Source of the DNA: Armatimonadota bacterium
GTDB lineage: Bacteria > Armatimonadota > Chthonomonadetes > Chthonomonadales > CAJBBX01
Direction: 5' to 3'
NCBI GenBank assembly: GCA_026392115.1
Contig: JAPLCQ010000027.1
Coordinates: 1 to 35,032, forward strand
DNA length: 35,032 nucleotides
Shown here: positions 18,101-24,583 of the stretch, piece after piece
Position numbering within the stretch: the first letter of the stretch is position 1
Layout of the letters: every line of letters begins with the position of its first letter
Notes under the pieces: generated by a model
What the model saw: the letters and a program-made list of their open reading frames with translations, nothing else
Database searches by the model: none
What the model was told of the DNA's origin: nothing
Made by a program: the position numbers and the translations under genes

Positions 18101-18754
18101 TACGCCCGCTTCGACCCGCGGCACGACAACGGCGTCATCGGCATGCGTAACAAGGACCACACCTCGCGTGGCTATCCCATGGATCGCCCGAACCAGCCTG
18201 CTGTCCGGGTCACCTGGGCCGAGGCGGATCGCTTCGCCCGTTGGCTCAGCCGGAAGACGGGGCTGCAGTTCGACCTGCCCACGGAGACCCAGTGGGAGTA
18301 CGCCTGCCGGGCCGGTAGCGCGGAACCCTTCTGGTTCGGCGGGCTGGACACGGACTTCGGCCGCGCGGCCAACATGGCGGATCAGAGCCTTACGGCGCTG
18401 GCCGTGGCGGGCATCGATCCCAAGCCCGTGCCGAACCCCGATCCGCTTCTCGACTGGTCGCCCAAAGAGATGCGCTTCAGCGACGGCGCCCTGCTGCCGG
18501 CCGATGCCGGCTCCTTCGCGCCCAACCCCTGGGGCCTGCATGACATGCACGGGAACGTGGCGGAATGGACGCGCTCGGCCTACACGCGGCGGCCCGGCGG
18601 CGGCGATGCGCCCACGGACCCGGCAGCCGAGCGTGTCGTGCGCGGCGGCAGTTGGTACGACCGTCCGGCCCGCTGCACGGCCTCGTACCGCCTGTCCTAC
18701 GCCCCGTGGCAGACCGTCTACAACGTGGGATTCCGGGTGATCTGCCGGGAGTAG
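15122..18754 (+). CDS. HzsA-related di-heme protein fused to a C-terminal FGE-like (SUMF1) domain
   Basis: This 1210-residue exported fusion begins with a signal peptide (residues 1-20). A PA14/galactose-binding-like domain (~35-175) follows, then a helical stretch and a propeller-like region with TolB-type repeats (~255-600). A hydrazine-synthase-alpha-related segment (~605-860) has the typical LADVYRGPGLKGVPRGTVK and MRSWYTAMPGEFATCQGCHE. Two c-type heme motifs are visible: CQGCH (715-719) and CVSCH (766-770). After a Pro-rich linker, ~940-1210 is an FGE-sulfatase domain (MGSNNGAPDERP, LPTETQWEYACRAG, DMHGNVAEWT, VRGGSWYDRPARC, GFRVI). Against human FGE, Cys336 is replaced by Asp1180 while the Cys341 equivalent (Cys1185) remains, so normal formylglycine formation is doubtful. 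GGAG lies nine bases before the ATG. True hydrazine synthesis is not implied; redox or structural roles are possible. Confidence 0.88.
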   Translation: MLVRSACIAATVALFSMLAAPKPAKRPAAPKPTLTMGAWYVAGPFTPTEGRGFAVEFGPERSVSCAEPVAGVSWVKRDMPDGQSHDLGLPDNGSAYLMRTITSPAARTVMARFGSDDGLAVWLNGVRLLANDVPRVTAPDQDSLSLPLRAGENRLLLKVYNISGGSGFFFRLDGDASAGDVIDPVSAVAGFPVPALRRAIRDLMAQYGAGYPKGAAYLARIDRLCAVIGKAPEGGRDAAVAELAALRREALLANPLLRFDKLLLVRRSERQMGLPQNWQGNSSIPTRGYDNRIERLSIATGARSVVYQPENGAFVGDLEPHWDARRLLLSMPGTHGRFQLFEMPIEGGEPRQVTPGEEPDVDNYSGAYLPDGRIVYCSTACYLGVPCVSGSDSVGSLYLLDPKLGTARQLTYDQDHSWYPRVLNNGQVIYTRWEYSDTPHYFSRLLFKMNPDGSNQMEEYGSNSFWPNSLFYARPVPGHPSKLTAIVSGHHGVPRMGELVVLDPDRGRHEASGVVQRVPGFDKRVEPIIRDQLVETSSPRFLHPFPLSDKYFLVSCQPAGRPWGIYLADVFDNLVCLAEEPGYALLEPVPLVARPMPPATPDRAKVAQKTATIFLADVYRGPGLKGVPRGTVKSLRVYANHYAYRGMGGHVNVGIDGPWDVKRILGTVPVNAHGSALFTAPANLPLVVQPLDAEGKALQVMRSWYTAMPGEFATCQGCHEPQSSAPGLRRPRPEGMVPAKIAPWFGPARGFSFEREVQAPVLQRYCVSCHNGAPGRPDLRARAAVVNYRGAFTPAYEALHRFVRRPGNESDYHLQRPREWDAGTSELIQMLKKGHHGVKPAPEAWNRLYTWIDLNVPCHGTWTAQNGAAPERNRRMLELARKYGGSDIDHEAMPSDPPPSAEVSPLPEAPAPPVPANPAGWPFGPDVAARKQTSHRAPRVVDLGNGVKLRLTYVPPGAFVMGSNNGAPDERPMAARRVEKGFWMAVTETTNAQYARFDPRHDNGVIGMRNKDHTSRGYPMDRPNQPAVRVTWAEADRFARWLSRKTGLQFDLPTETQWEYACRAGSAEPFWFGGLDTDFGRAANMADQSLTALAVAGIDPKPVPNPDPLLDWSPKEMRFSDGALLPADAGSFAPNPWGLHDMHGNVAEWTRSAYTRRPGGGDAPTDPAAERVVRGGSWYDRPARCTASYRLSYAPWQTVYNVGFRVICRE
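18718..18754. other. Tail-to-tail overlap of two convergent genes
   Basis: The plus-strand di-heme/FGE gene ends with TAG at 18752-18754. The minus-strand FGE/lyase gene ends with TAG at 18720-18718. The final 37 bp therefore code on both strands: the conserved GFRVI end of one FGE domain and the last dozen residues of the lyase fusion. There is no intergenic space and no obvious terminator hairpin, so their transcripts must overlap. Confidence 0.85.
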
Positions 18755-21700
18755 AGCGAGCCGCGCGCAGCCGGGACCGCGAACCAGGCGGCCCGGCTGC
18801 AGGCGGCGTGGCCGGCGAGGCCCTCGGCGGCGATGACCTCGGCGTCCTGCAGGTCCACCTGCCACAGCCTGCCGCGCAGACCGGCGGGGACGGGCGCCTC
18901 CACCGTGAATGTGTAGGCGGCGTTGTCGCCGAAGTCCACGAACCGCCTGCCCAGCGCCGCGATCGATCCGTCCGGTCGGCTGATTACCGCTCCGTGGAAG
19001 CCCTCACCCTTGGCCCTGAGCGTCAGGCGGATGCGCTTCCCCGTGGCGGCGCAGTAGACGCGGGGCACGAGGCGGTCGAGAACCCCCAGGTCCGCGAGTT
19101 CAACGACCCGCGGCATGGCCCTGTCGGTGACGATATCCCATCCCTGGGACTGCTTCGAGGTCAGGGCCAGCCGCAGCACGCGCCCCGCCCGGCCTGCGGG
19201 CACTCGCACGGTCCGGCGCATACCTGCCTCCGCCGAGGCGCCGAACCCGATGAGGGCCACGGTGCGTCCTGTGGCCGTGAGAAGGCAGGTCGCCGGGTCG
19301 AGACTGCCGTGGCGTATGACGGCGATGCGGAACGGCCTGCCGGTCCTGTCCAGGATCGCCACGCCGGCGGATGGCCGCGCCAGATGCGTCAGGTAGAGCC
19401 CATTGGCGGTGTCGCACTGCGCCGGTGTGAGGCGCAGGGGGGATGGGCCCGTCGGCGCCATGCCGAGGCGCTTCAGGAACGGCAGGAAGCGGGTGGCGAA
19501 GAGCGTGCTGTCGGGTCCCCATTGGCGCGTGCCCAGGTACTCCTGAGTCGTCTCCCAGGTGCGCTCCGCGTTGTCGAGGAACCGGGCGTCACCCGTGCGG
19601 TCGTAGGCCCACGCCAGGCTATCCAGCGTGCGCCCGGCATACTCGGGACGGAAGCCCAGCGTGCGCTCGGCCAGGCGCAGCGCCATGGTGGCCGCGCGTT
19701 CGTCGCCGGTGGCGTCGTAGGCCTCGCGTAGGCCGGCCATGGCCAGGCCGTTGAAGAAGGCGATGCGGTTGTCGTAGCGGATGGCGAACTTGCCGGAGGG
19801 CTCCTGACCCGCCCAGAGGCGGTCCACCAGCGCCCGGATGCCCGCAAGGCAGCGCTCGTCGCCATGGGCCGCGTAGACGGCCGTCAGCGCGTAAAGGCTC
19901 CAGCCGATCTGGCGCTCGTTGCCCACGCCGCGGTCATGGACCAGGTCGTCGGCGATGCGCAGTCCGATCTGGTGGGCCACGTCGAGGCCGCGCCGGTCGC
20001 CGGTCAGATGCCACCAGGCGATGAGGCCGCGCACGAAGACATGGCCCAGTTCGGCCTCGGTCTCGGTGTGCCGCGGGCTGTGTTTCCACGGCAGGCCGGT
20101 CTCATGGTTCGTGTCGATATCGGCCTGGTGCCTTGCCGCGGCGATGGCGGCCCGCAGGACGCGGAGGTTGCCGGTCCGCGCAAACTGCATGGCGAAGTCA
20201 TACGGAATGTCGTATTCAAGGTTGGCGTAGGCGTTCTTGCCTTTATAGGGCCCGCCGAGGTAGGCGTCGCCCCAGTTCCGGAAGCCGTAGGGGCGCTTGC
20301 GGATCCAACGGTCGAACTCGGCGGCCACGCGCGTCTCGTAGGTGGGGAAGCGATCGAGGTCATAGGGGGCCAGGTCGCCCAGCGCCCGCGAGCCGCAGTA
20401 CCATTCGGGGCTTGCCACTGCCATGAGCGGCGCCTGCAGGGCCTTCAGCCGCTCGACGCACGGCTCCAGACCAGACGTCGCGGCGATGCGGAAGCGGAGC
20501 GTCTTGGCGATGCCCCGGTCGGCCTCGAAGGGCTCGCGACTCCCGTCGAAACCGATGCTGAGCCGCCGGCCCTCGACCCTGATTGCGGTGGGGGCCTGCT
20601 GCCAGAACTCCTCCATGGCGATGCCGATCCACCGGTCGCCGCAGCGAAGCGCGATCCAGCCCGGCGCTCGGGTCCACGCGGCGTCGGTACGTCCGGCAAC
20701 GCGCACGCGGCAGGTCTCAGAGTCGATCTGCTCAAGCAGCAAGGAGGACGCGGCCCTGCCCGCAAGCCGGATGCCGCCGTTCGGGCTTCCGAGCATGGTC
20801 GCCACGGGCGTGGCCGGTAGCTCCGTCTCCAACTGCCAGCCCGTCAGCGAAGCCATGGCGACCGCGCCGCGTCGCGTCAGCGTGGCCGTGATGTCGGAGG
20901 CGGCGCCGTCCGCCGAGCAGAGGCGCCGGTCGGCGGCAAGCTGGAAGAGGGGCTCGCCTGCTCCGAACGTGATCGGCTCGACCGCATCGCGTCCGGGGCG
21001 AGGCTGTACGGTCTGGTTTCGGCCATCCGCGGCGACCCGCCACCGGATCGCGTCGAGGGCCGCCCGGAGTGCGGCGACCGGTTGCGGCATCGGCGCACGC
21101 CGTCTCGCTTGGGCGTTGGTCACCAGGCGCACGGTGGCCGTCGCGCCCGCGCCCACGCTTGCGGCGAACTCAAGCAGGGCCCATCGCACGCTGCCGTCCC
21201 GCCATCGATCTGTCATGGACGCGGTTAGCGGTACGGGCCGACCGTTCGCCCCGAGCAGCGCCAGTCGTCCGACGTCCTTCACGCAGCCCTGCGGGAAGGG
21301 CACGCCGCTACGGATGATCTCACCGTCGCGCCGTACGCCGGCCTCCTCGGTGATCGTGAGCGGCGCCGATGCGGCTCGCGGCGGCGTGGCGGCGACCCGT
21401 GGAGCGTGCGTAGGGGCCGGGTCCTCAGCGGTCACGACGGGTCGCTGCGACTGCGCTTGCGACTGGTCGTCGGCCGCGCAGCGGAAGCCCGTCCCATCGT
21501 AGCAGCCGTACGAGACGGCACGGCCCCGGTCGAAGGTGCGGCCCAGGTTGGGCGCGCCGTAGTAGCCGATGGCCCCGCCGCCCCTCAGCACCTTGTACTT
21601 GCGGCCATACTGCACTGAGAGCGGCGAGAAGACCGTGGGGCCCATGGCCAGGGTGGCCCGGTCGGTGCGCGGTCCCGTCTCCGGATAGGGGCCATACCAG

Positions 21701-22263
21701 TCCTGGACCCACTCCCAGACGTTGCCGCTCATGTCGAGGCAACCGAACGGCGAGGCGCCAGCCACGAACCGCCCCACGGCGCCCAGCGCCGGCTCGTCCT
21801 CCAGCGCGGCCAGGCCGGTGGGCGCCGATTCGCCCCACGGGTAGGTTCTGCCGTCGGCCGATCGGGCGGCGTACTCCCACTCGGCCTCGGTGGGCAGCCG
21901 CTTGCCGGCCCAGGCGGCGTAGGCCGCGGCATCGTGCCAGGTGACGTTGGTCACCGGCCACCGTTCCCGCCCCGGCCGGGGCGCTCCGCCGCGCCATGTG
22001 ATCGGCGCCTTGTGGCCCGTCGCCCGGCAGAACCCCGCGTACTCGGCCTGCGTCACCTCGCACTCGTCGATCCAGTACGGGCGCAGCGTCACCTGATGTC
22101 GCGGGTAAGCGTCCGGGCTATCGGCCGCGTCCGCGCCCATGGTGAACGTCCCGCCCGGTACGCGCACCATGCCGTCGCGTCGCCCGGCGGTCGGTCCCTG
22201 CGCCAGACCCGCGGCGTAGAGGAGCGCCACAACACACAAGAGAGGTTGGATCATGTCGGGCAT
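18718..22263 (-). CDS. N-terminal FGE-like domain fused to exo-rhamnogalacturonan lyase-like (PcRGLX/YetA-type) protein
   Basis: This 1181-residue exported fusion has a signal peptide (~4-22), then an FGE-sulfatase domain (~30-265: MVRVPGGTFTMGA, ECEVTQAEYAGFC, RLPTEAEWEYAAR, DMSGNVWEWVQDWY, GTGFRCAAD). The active-site segment reads VLRGGGAIGYYGAPNLGRT with neither catalytic Cys. A Pro/Ala linker (~266-300) leads to a region like PcRGLX/YetA: an N-terminal RIFT-barrel-type segment (SGVPFPQGCVKD, DRWRDGSVRWALLEF), a beta-sandwich, and an alpha/alpha toroid (~590-960, e.g. DIDTNHETGLPWKHSPRHTE). A final beta-domain follows. Members act on rhamnogalacturonan; activity here is inferred. The ATG lies two bases past the GH127 stop, suggesting coupled translation; a second ATG at 22254 is possible. 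Its last 13 residues are encoded opposite the end of the di-heme gene. Confidence 0.8.
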   Translation of the reverse strand: MPDMIQPLLCVVALLYAAGLAQGPTAGRRDGMVRVPGGTFTMGADAADSPDAYPRHQVTLRPYWIDECEVTQAEYAGFCRATGHKAPITWRGGAPRPGRERWPVTNVTWHDAAAYAAWAGKRLPTEAEWEYAARSADGRTYPWGESAPTGLAALEDEPALGAVGRFVAGASPFGCLDMSGNVWEWVQDWYGPYPETGPRTDRATLAMGPTVFSPLSVQYGRKYKVLRGGGAIGYYGAPNLGRTFDRGRAVSYGCYDGTGFRCAADDQSQAQSQRPVVTAEDPAPTHAPRVAATPPRAASAPLTITEEAGVRRDGEIIRSGVPFPQGCVKDVGRLALLGANGRPVPLTASMTDRWRDGSVRWALLEFAASVGAGATATVRLVTNAQARRRAPMPQPVAALRAALDAIRWRVAADGRNQTVQPRPGRDAVEPITFGAGEPLFQLAADRRLCSADGAASDITATLTRRGAVAMASLTGWQLETELPATPVATMLGSPNGGIRLAGRAASSLLLEQIDSETCRVRVAGRTDAAWTRAPGWIALRCGDRWIGIAMEEFWQQAPTAIRVEGRRLSIGFDGSREPFEADRGIAKTLRFRIAATSGLEPCVERLKALQAPLMAVASPEWYCGSRALGDLAPYDLDRFPTYETRVAAEFDRWIRKRPYGFRNWGDAYLGGPYKGKNAYANLEYDIPYDFAMQFARTGNLRVLRAAIAAARHQADIDTNHETGLPWKHSPRHTETEAELGHVFVRGLIAWWHLTGDRRGLDVAHQIGLRIADDLVHDRGVGNERQIGWSLYALTAVYAAHGDERCLAGIRALVDRLWAGQEPSGKFAIRYDNRIAFFNGLAMAGLREAYDATGDERAATMALRLAERTLGFRPEYAGRTLDSLAWAYDRTGDARFLDNAERTWETTQEYLGTRQWGPDSTLFATRFLPFLKRLGMAPTGPSPLRLTPAQCDTANGLYLTHLARPSAGVAILDRTGRPFRIAVIRHGSLDPATCLLTATGRTVALIGFGASAEAGMRRTVRVPAGRAGRVLRLALTSKQSQGWDIVTDRAMPRVVELADLGVLDRLVPRVYCAATGKRIRLTLRAKGEGFHGAVISRPDGSIAALGRRFVDFGDNAAYTFTVEAPVPAGLRGRLWQVDLQDAEVIAAEGLAGHAACSRAAWFAVPAARGSLYSRQITRNPTL

Positions 22264-22265
22264 CG

Positions 22266-24560
22266 TCAGCGCCTCAGGATGCGTAGGCCGAAGAGGCCGC
22301 CCGCGGTGTGGCCCGGCCCGGCCTGGAAACGCACTGTGACGCGCTCCTTGCCAGCCAGGATTTCCGGCGGAAGCGGGTAGGTCTCGTCGTAGAAGATCTC
22401 GGGCCGGTTGCGGTTGAGCGTCTGGGTGGCGAGCAGCTTGCCGTCAATGAGAATGTCGAAGGTGCGCGGACCCACGTCGCTGCCCCAGTAGGTGCAGGAG
22501 AGGTCCTGCGCCACGCCGCGCAGCACCTTCACCTCGTAGGAGAACCAGCCATCCGGCGCGTGCCGCCACTTGCGGTCGCCGAAGCCGCCGGAGCCGTGGT
22601 TCAGGCCCGCCAGCTTGTGGTCACGCTCATTCTGCTCCTCGCCGGGGCGCACCACGTCCACCGTTCGCGCCTCCAGAGCTCGTAGCTGCTCCTGCTGGGC
22701 CCGGTAGGCGGCTGCGCGCTCACGCCACTGATCCGCTGTGAAGCGGTCCCAGTAGACGATGGTCGGCTTCTTGTACTCACGGAAGAATGGCGCCAGCGTC
22801 ACCGTGACCGGCGCCTCGGCGCCCGGCACGCGCAAGGCGCCGGGGGGTGAGCGGAACGTCATAGCCTTGCCGGGTACGGGCGTCCAGCGACGGGCGGTCT
22901 CGGCGGGCGGCGCGACAACGGCCGGGAAGATGCCGCTCGCCTGCGCGGCGCCGCAGAGGACGATGGGTCCGTACAGGAACGCCAGCCGGTTCGGGTTGTC
23001 CCGGAAGGCCTCGGTCCGGAGCGACATGGGTAGCGAGATCTGTACGGTGTCGCCCGACTTCCACGTCCTGCGGATGGCCGCGTAGCCGTCGGGACCGACC
23101 ATCGCGCCGCCAGGCTTGCCGTTCAGCCGCAGAGTCAGGCCGGGGCACCAGGCGGGTCGCCTGACGCGGAGGGTGAAGGCCGTCGGCTTCGCGCACCGGA
23201 GCGTCAGCGTGGAGGCCGCCCCGTCGGGGAAGCGCGTGGTCTGTGTGACGGTCACGCCGCGACCGCTCCAGGAGAGTTGCGAGGCTATGAATAGGTTCAC
23301 ATAGAGCGCGTCGTCGGTCGTGCTCCGGTAGTAGATGCCCTCGTGGTTGCGGACATGGTTTTCCACGCCCGTGCCTGTGCAGCACCAGAAGCTGTCCAGC
23401 GGGCCGTTGAAGGCCTTGCGCGACCCGCTGCGAAGCGGCACGTAGTAGCACATCATGCCCGTCTCGGGGTTCTGCGAGGCGAGGATGTGGTTGAAGAGCG
23501 CCCGCTCGTAGAAGTCGCCCAGAGCGGCCGATGGCTGCCAGCCGAACAGCCGGCCGGTGAGCTTGAGCATGTTATAAGTGTTGCAGGTCTCGGTCGTGTT
23601 CGGTCCGAGCGCCTGCGACAGCCGCTCCTTGGGCGTGAACATCTCGCCGTCGGAGTGGCCGCCGATGACGTAGGACCGCTCGTTGGCGACGCTGTTCCAG
23701 AAGAAGGACGCCGCCCGGCGGAGCTTCGGATCGGCCGTCAGCTCGTACTCCCGGGCCGCGCCGACGAACTTGGGTATCTGGGTGTTGGCGTGGAGGCCCG
23801 TCAGCGTGTCGTGGCCCGCGGCGGCCGGGTCGAGGAGCGCGAGGTGGTGGAATCTGCCGGCCAGGGTGCGGTAGCGGCGTTCGCCGGTCACCGCGTAGAG
23901 CTCGATCAGCGCCTCGGAGATGCCGCCATGCTCATTGCCGAGCATGGCCTGCATGCGATCGTCGGGCATCGTGGCGTACCGGTGATCGATCCAGTCCGCG
24001 AACCGCGTCGCCACCGCCAGCGCCGGGGCGCTGCCCGCGTGGCGGTGCATGTCAATGAGACCCGCCAGCACCTTGTGCAGCGTGTACCAGGGCGCCCAGA
24101 CCGGCTGCCGGTTATCGACGCGGTCGATGAAGCTATCCGGGAACGCGCTCAGGTAACCCGTGCCGATACGCTCCTGGCACTCGGCCATGCCCGCGACCAC
24201 CGCGGCGGCGTTACGCCTCAGGACCGGGTCGCCGTCGGCGGCCACGAAGAGGGCGCAAGCAGACAGATAGTGGCCCACGAAGTGGCCGCGCACCTCGCAC
24301 TCCGGCGCCTCCCAGCCGCCCAGCGGCTTCGCGGTCGATGGGATGCCCGCGTTCAGCCGGAACGTGTGCAGGAGCTGGTCAGGCGACAGGCTGCGCAGGT
24401 ACTTCCGGTCAAGCTCGCGGGCGCGCAGGAACGGGCCGGGCAGCAGCTTCACCTGGCCGGGCCCGAAGGGCAGGGCCTGGAGCGGCGCCACGGGCTTCAC
24501 GTCGGCGCCGGCCTGCAGGGCTGCGACGAGAGCTGTAAGGGCTACGAGAGACCGTCTCAT
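22266..24560 (-). CDS. GH127 beta-L-arabinofuranosidase-like protein (DUF1680)
   Basis: This 764-residue exported enzyme is of the GH127/DUF1680 family, whose characterised members (e.g. HypBA1) are retaining beta-L-arabinofuranosidases with a zinc-bound cysteine nucleophile. A signal peptide (MRRSLVALTALVAALQAGA) precedes the (alpha/alpha)6 barrel. Key residues are visible: Glu306 in GGHSDGEMF (acid/base candidate), Glu324 and Cys326 in TTETCNTYNMLKL, and Cys393-Cys394 in FWCCTGTGVEN. These match the Glu/Cys/Cys/Cys zinc set, with Cys393 as likely nucleophile. Beta-sandwich domains follow, and the last ~140 residues (from ~GGFGDRKWRHA) look like the accessory DUF6805-type domain. AAGGAGG stands just ahead of ATG 24560; the frame stays open upstream only as a shadow of GH32. 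It is the middle gene of a three-gene operon. Confidence 0.9.
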   Translation of the reverse strand: MRRSLVALTALVAALQAGADVKPVAPLQALPFGPGQVKLLPGPFLRARELDRKYLRSLSPDQLLHTFRLNAGIPSTAKPLGGWEAPECEVRGHFVGHYLSACALFVAADGDPVLRRNAAAVVAGMAECQERIGTGYLSAFPDSFIDRVDNRQPVWAPWYTLHKVLAGLIDMHRHAGSAPALAVATRFADWIDHRYATMPDDRMQAMLGNEHGGISEALIELYAVTGERRYRTLAGRFHHLALLDPAAAGHDTLTGLHANTQIPKFVGAAREYELTADPKLRRAASFFWNSVANERSYVIGGHSDGEMFTPKERLSQALGPNTTETCNTYNMLKLTGRLFGWQPSAALGDFYERALFNHILASQNPETGMMCYYVPLRSGSRKAFNGPLDSFWCCTGTGVENHVRNHEGIYYRSTTDDALYVNLFIASQLSWSGRGVTVTQTTRFPDGAASTLTLRCAKPTAFTLRVRRPAWCPGLTLRLNGKPGGAMVGPDGYAAIRRTWKSGDTVQISLPMSLRTEAFRDNPNRLAFLYGPIVLCGAAQASGIFPAVVAPPAETARRWTPVPGKAMTFRSPPGALRVPGAEAPVTVTLAPFFREYKKPTIVYWDRFTADQWRERAAAYRAQQEQLRALEARTVDVVRPGEEQNERDHKLAGLNHGSGGFGDRKWRHAPDGWFSYEVKVLRGVAQDLSCTYWGSDVGPRTFDILIDGKLLATQTLNRNRPEIFYDETYPLPPEILAGKERVTVRFQAGPGHTAGGLFGLRILRR

Positions 24561-24583
24561 GGGTCGCCTCCTTCGCGTGTGAG

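Noticed and set aside
15122-18754. Calling the di-heme protein a hydrazine synthase subunit
   Set aside because: Only the HzsA-related family segment is shared. No HzsB/HzsC partners or anammox genes are present, and such relatives are found in non-anammox bacteria.
15125-18865. A 1246-residue open frame on the minus strand opposite the di-heme/FGE gene
   Set aside because: It mirrors the real gene codon for codon. In GC-rich DNA with strong third-position G/C bias stops are rare on the opposite strand; its protein is a low-complexity His/Arg/Val-rich sequence with no family motif.
18718-22263. Calling the FGE-like domains sulfatase-activating enzymes
   Set aside because: One lacks both and the other lacks one of the catalytic cysteines, and no sulfatase lies in the window.
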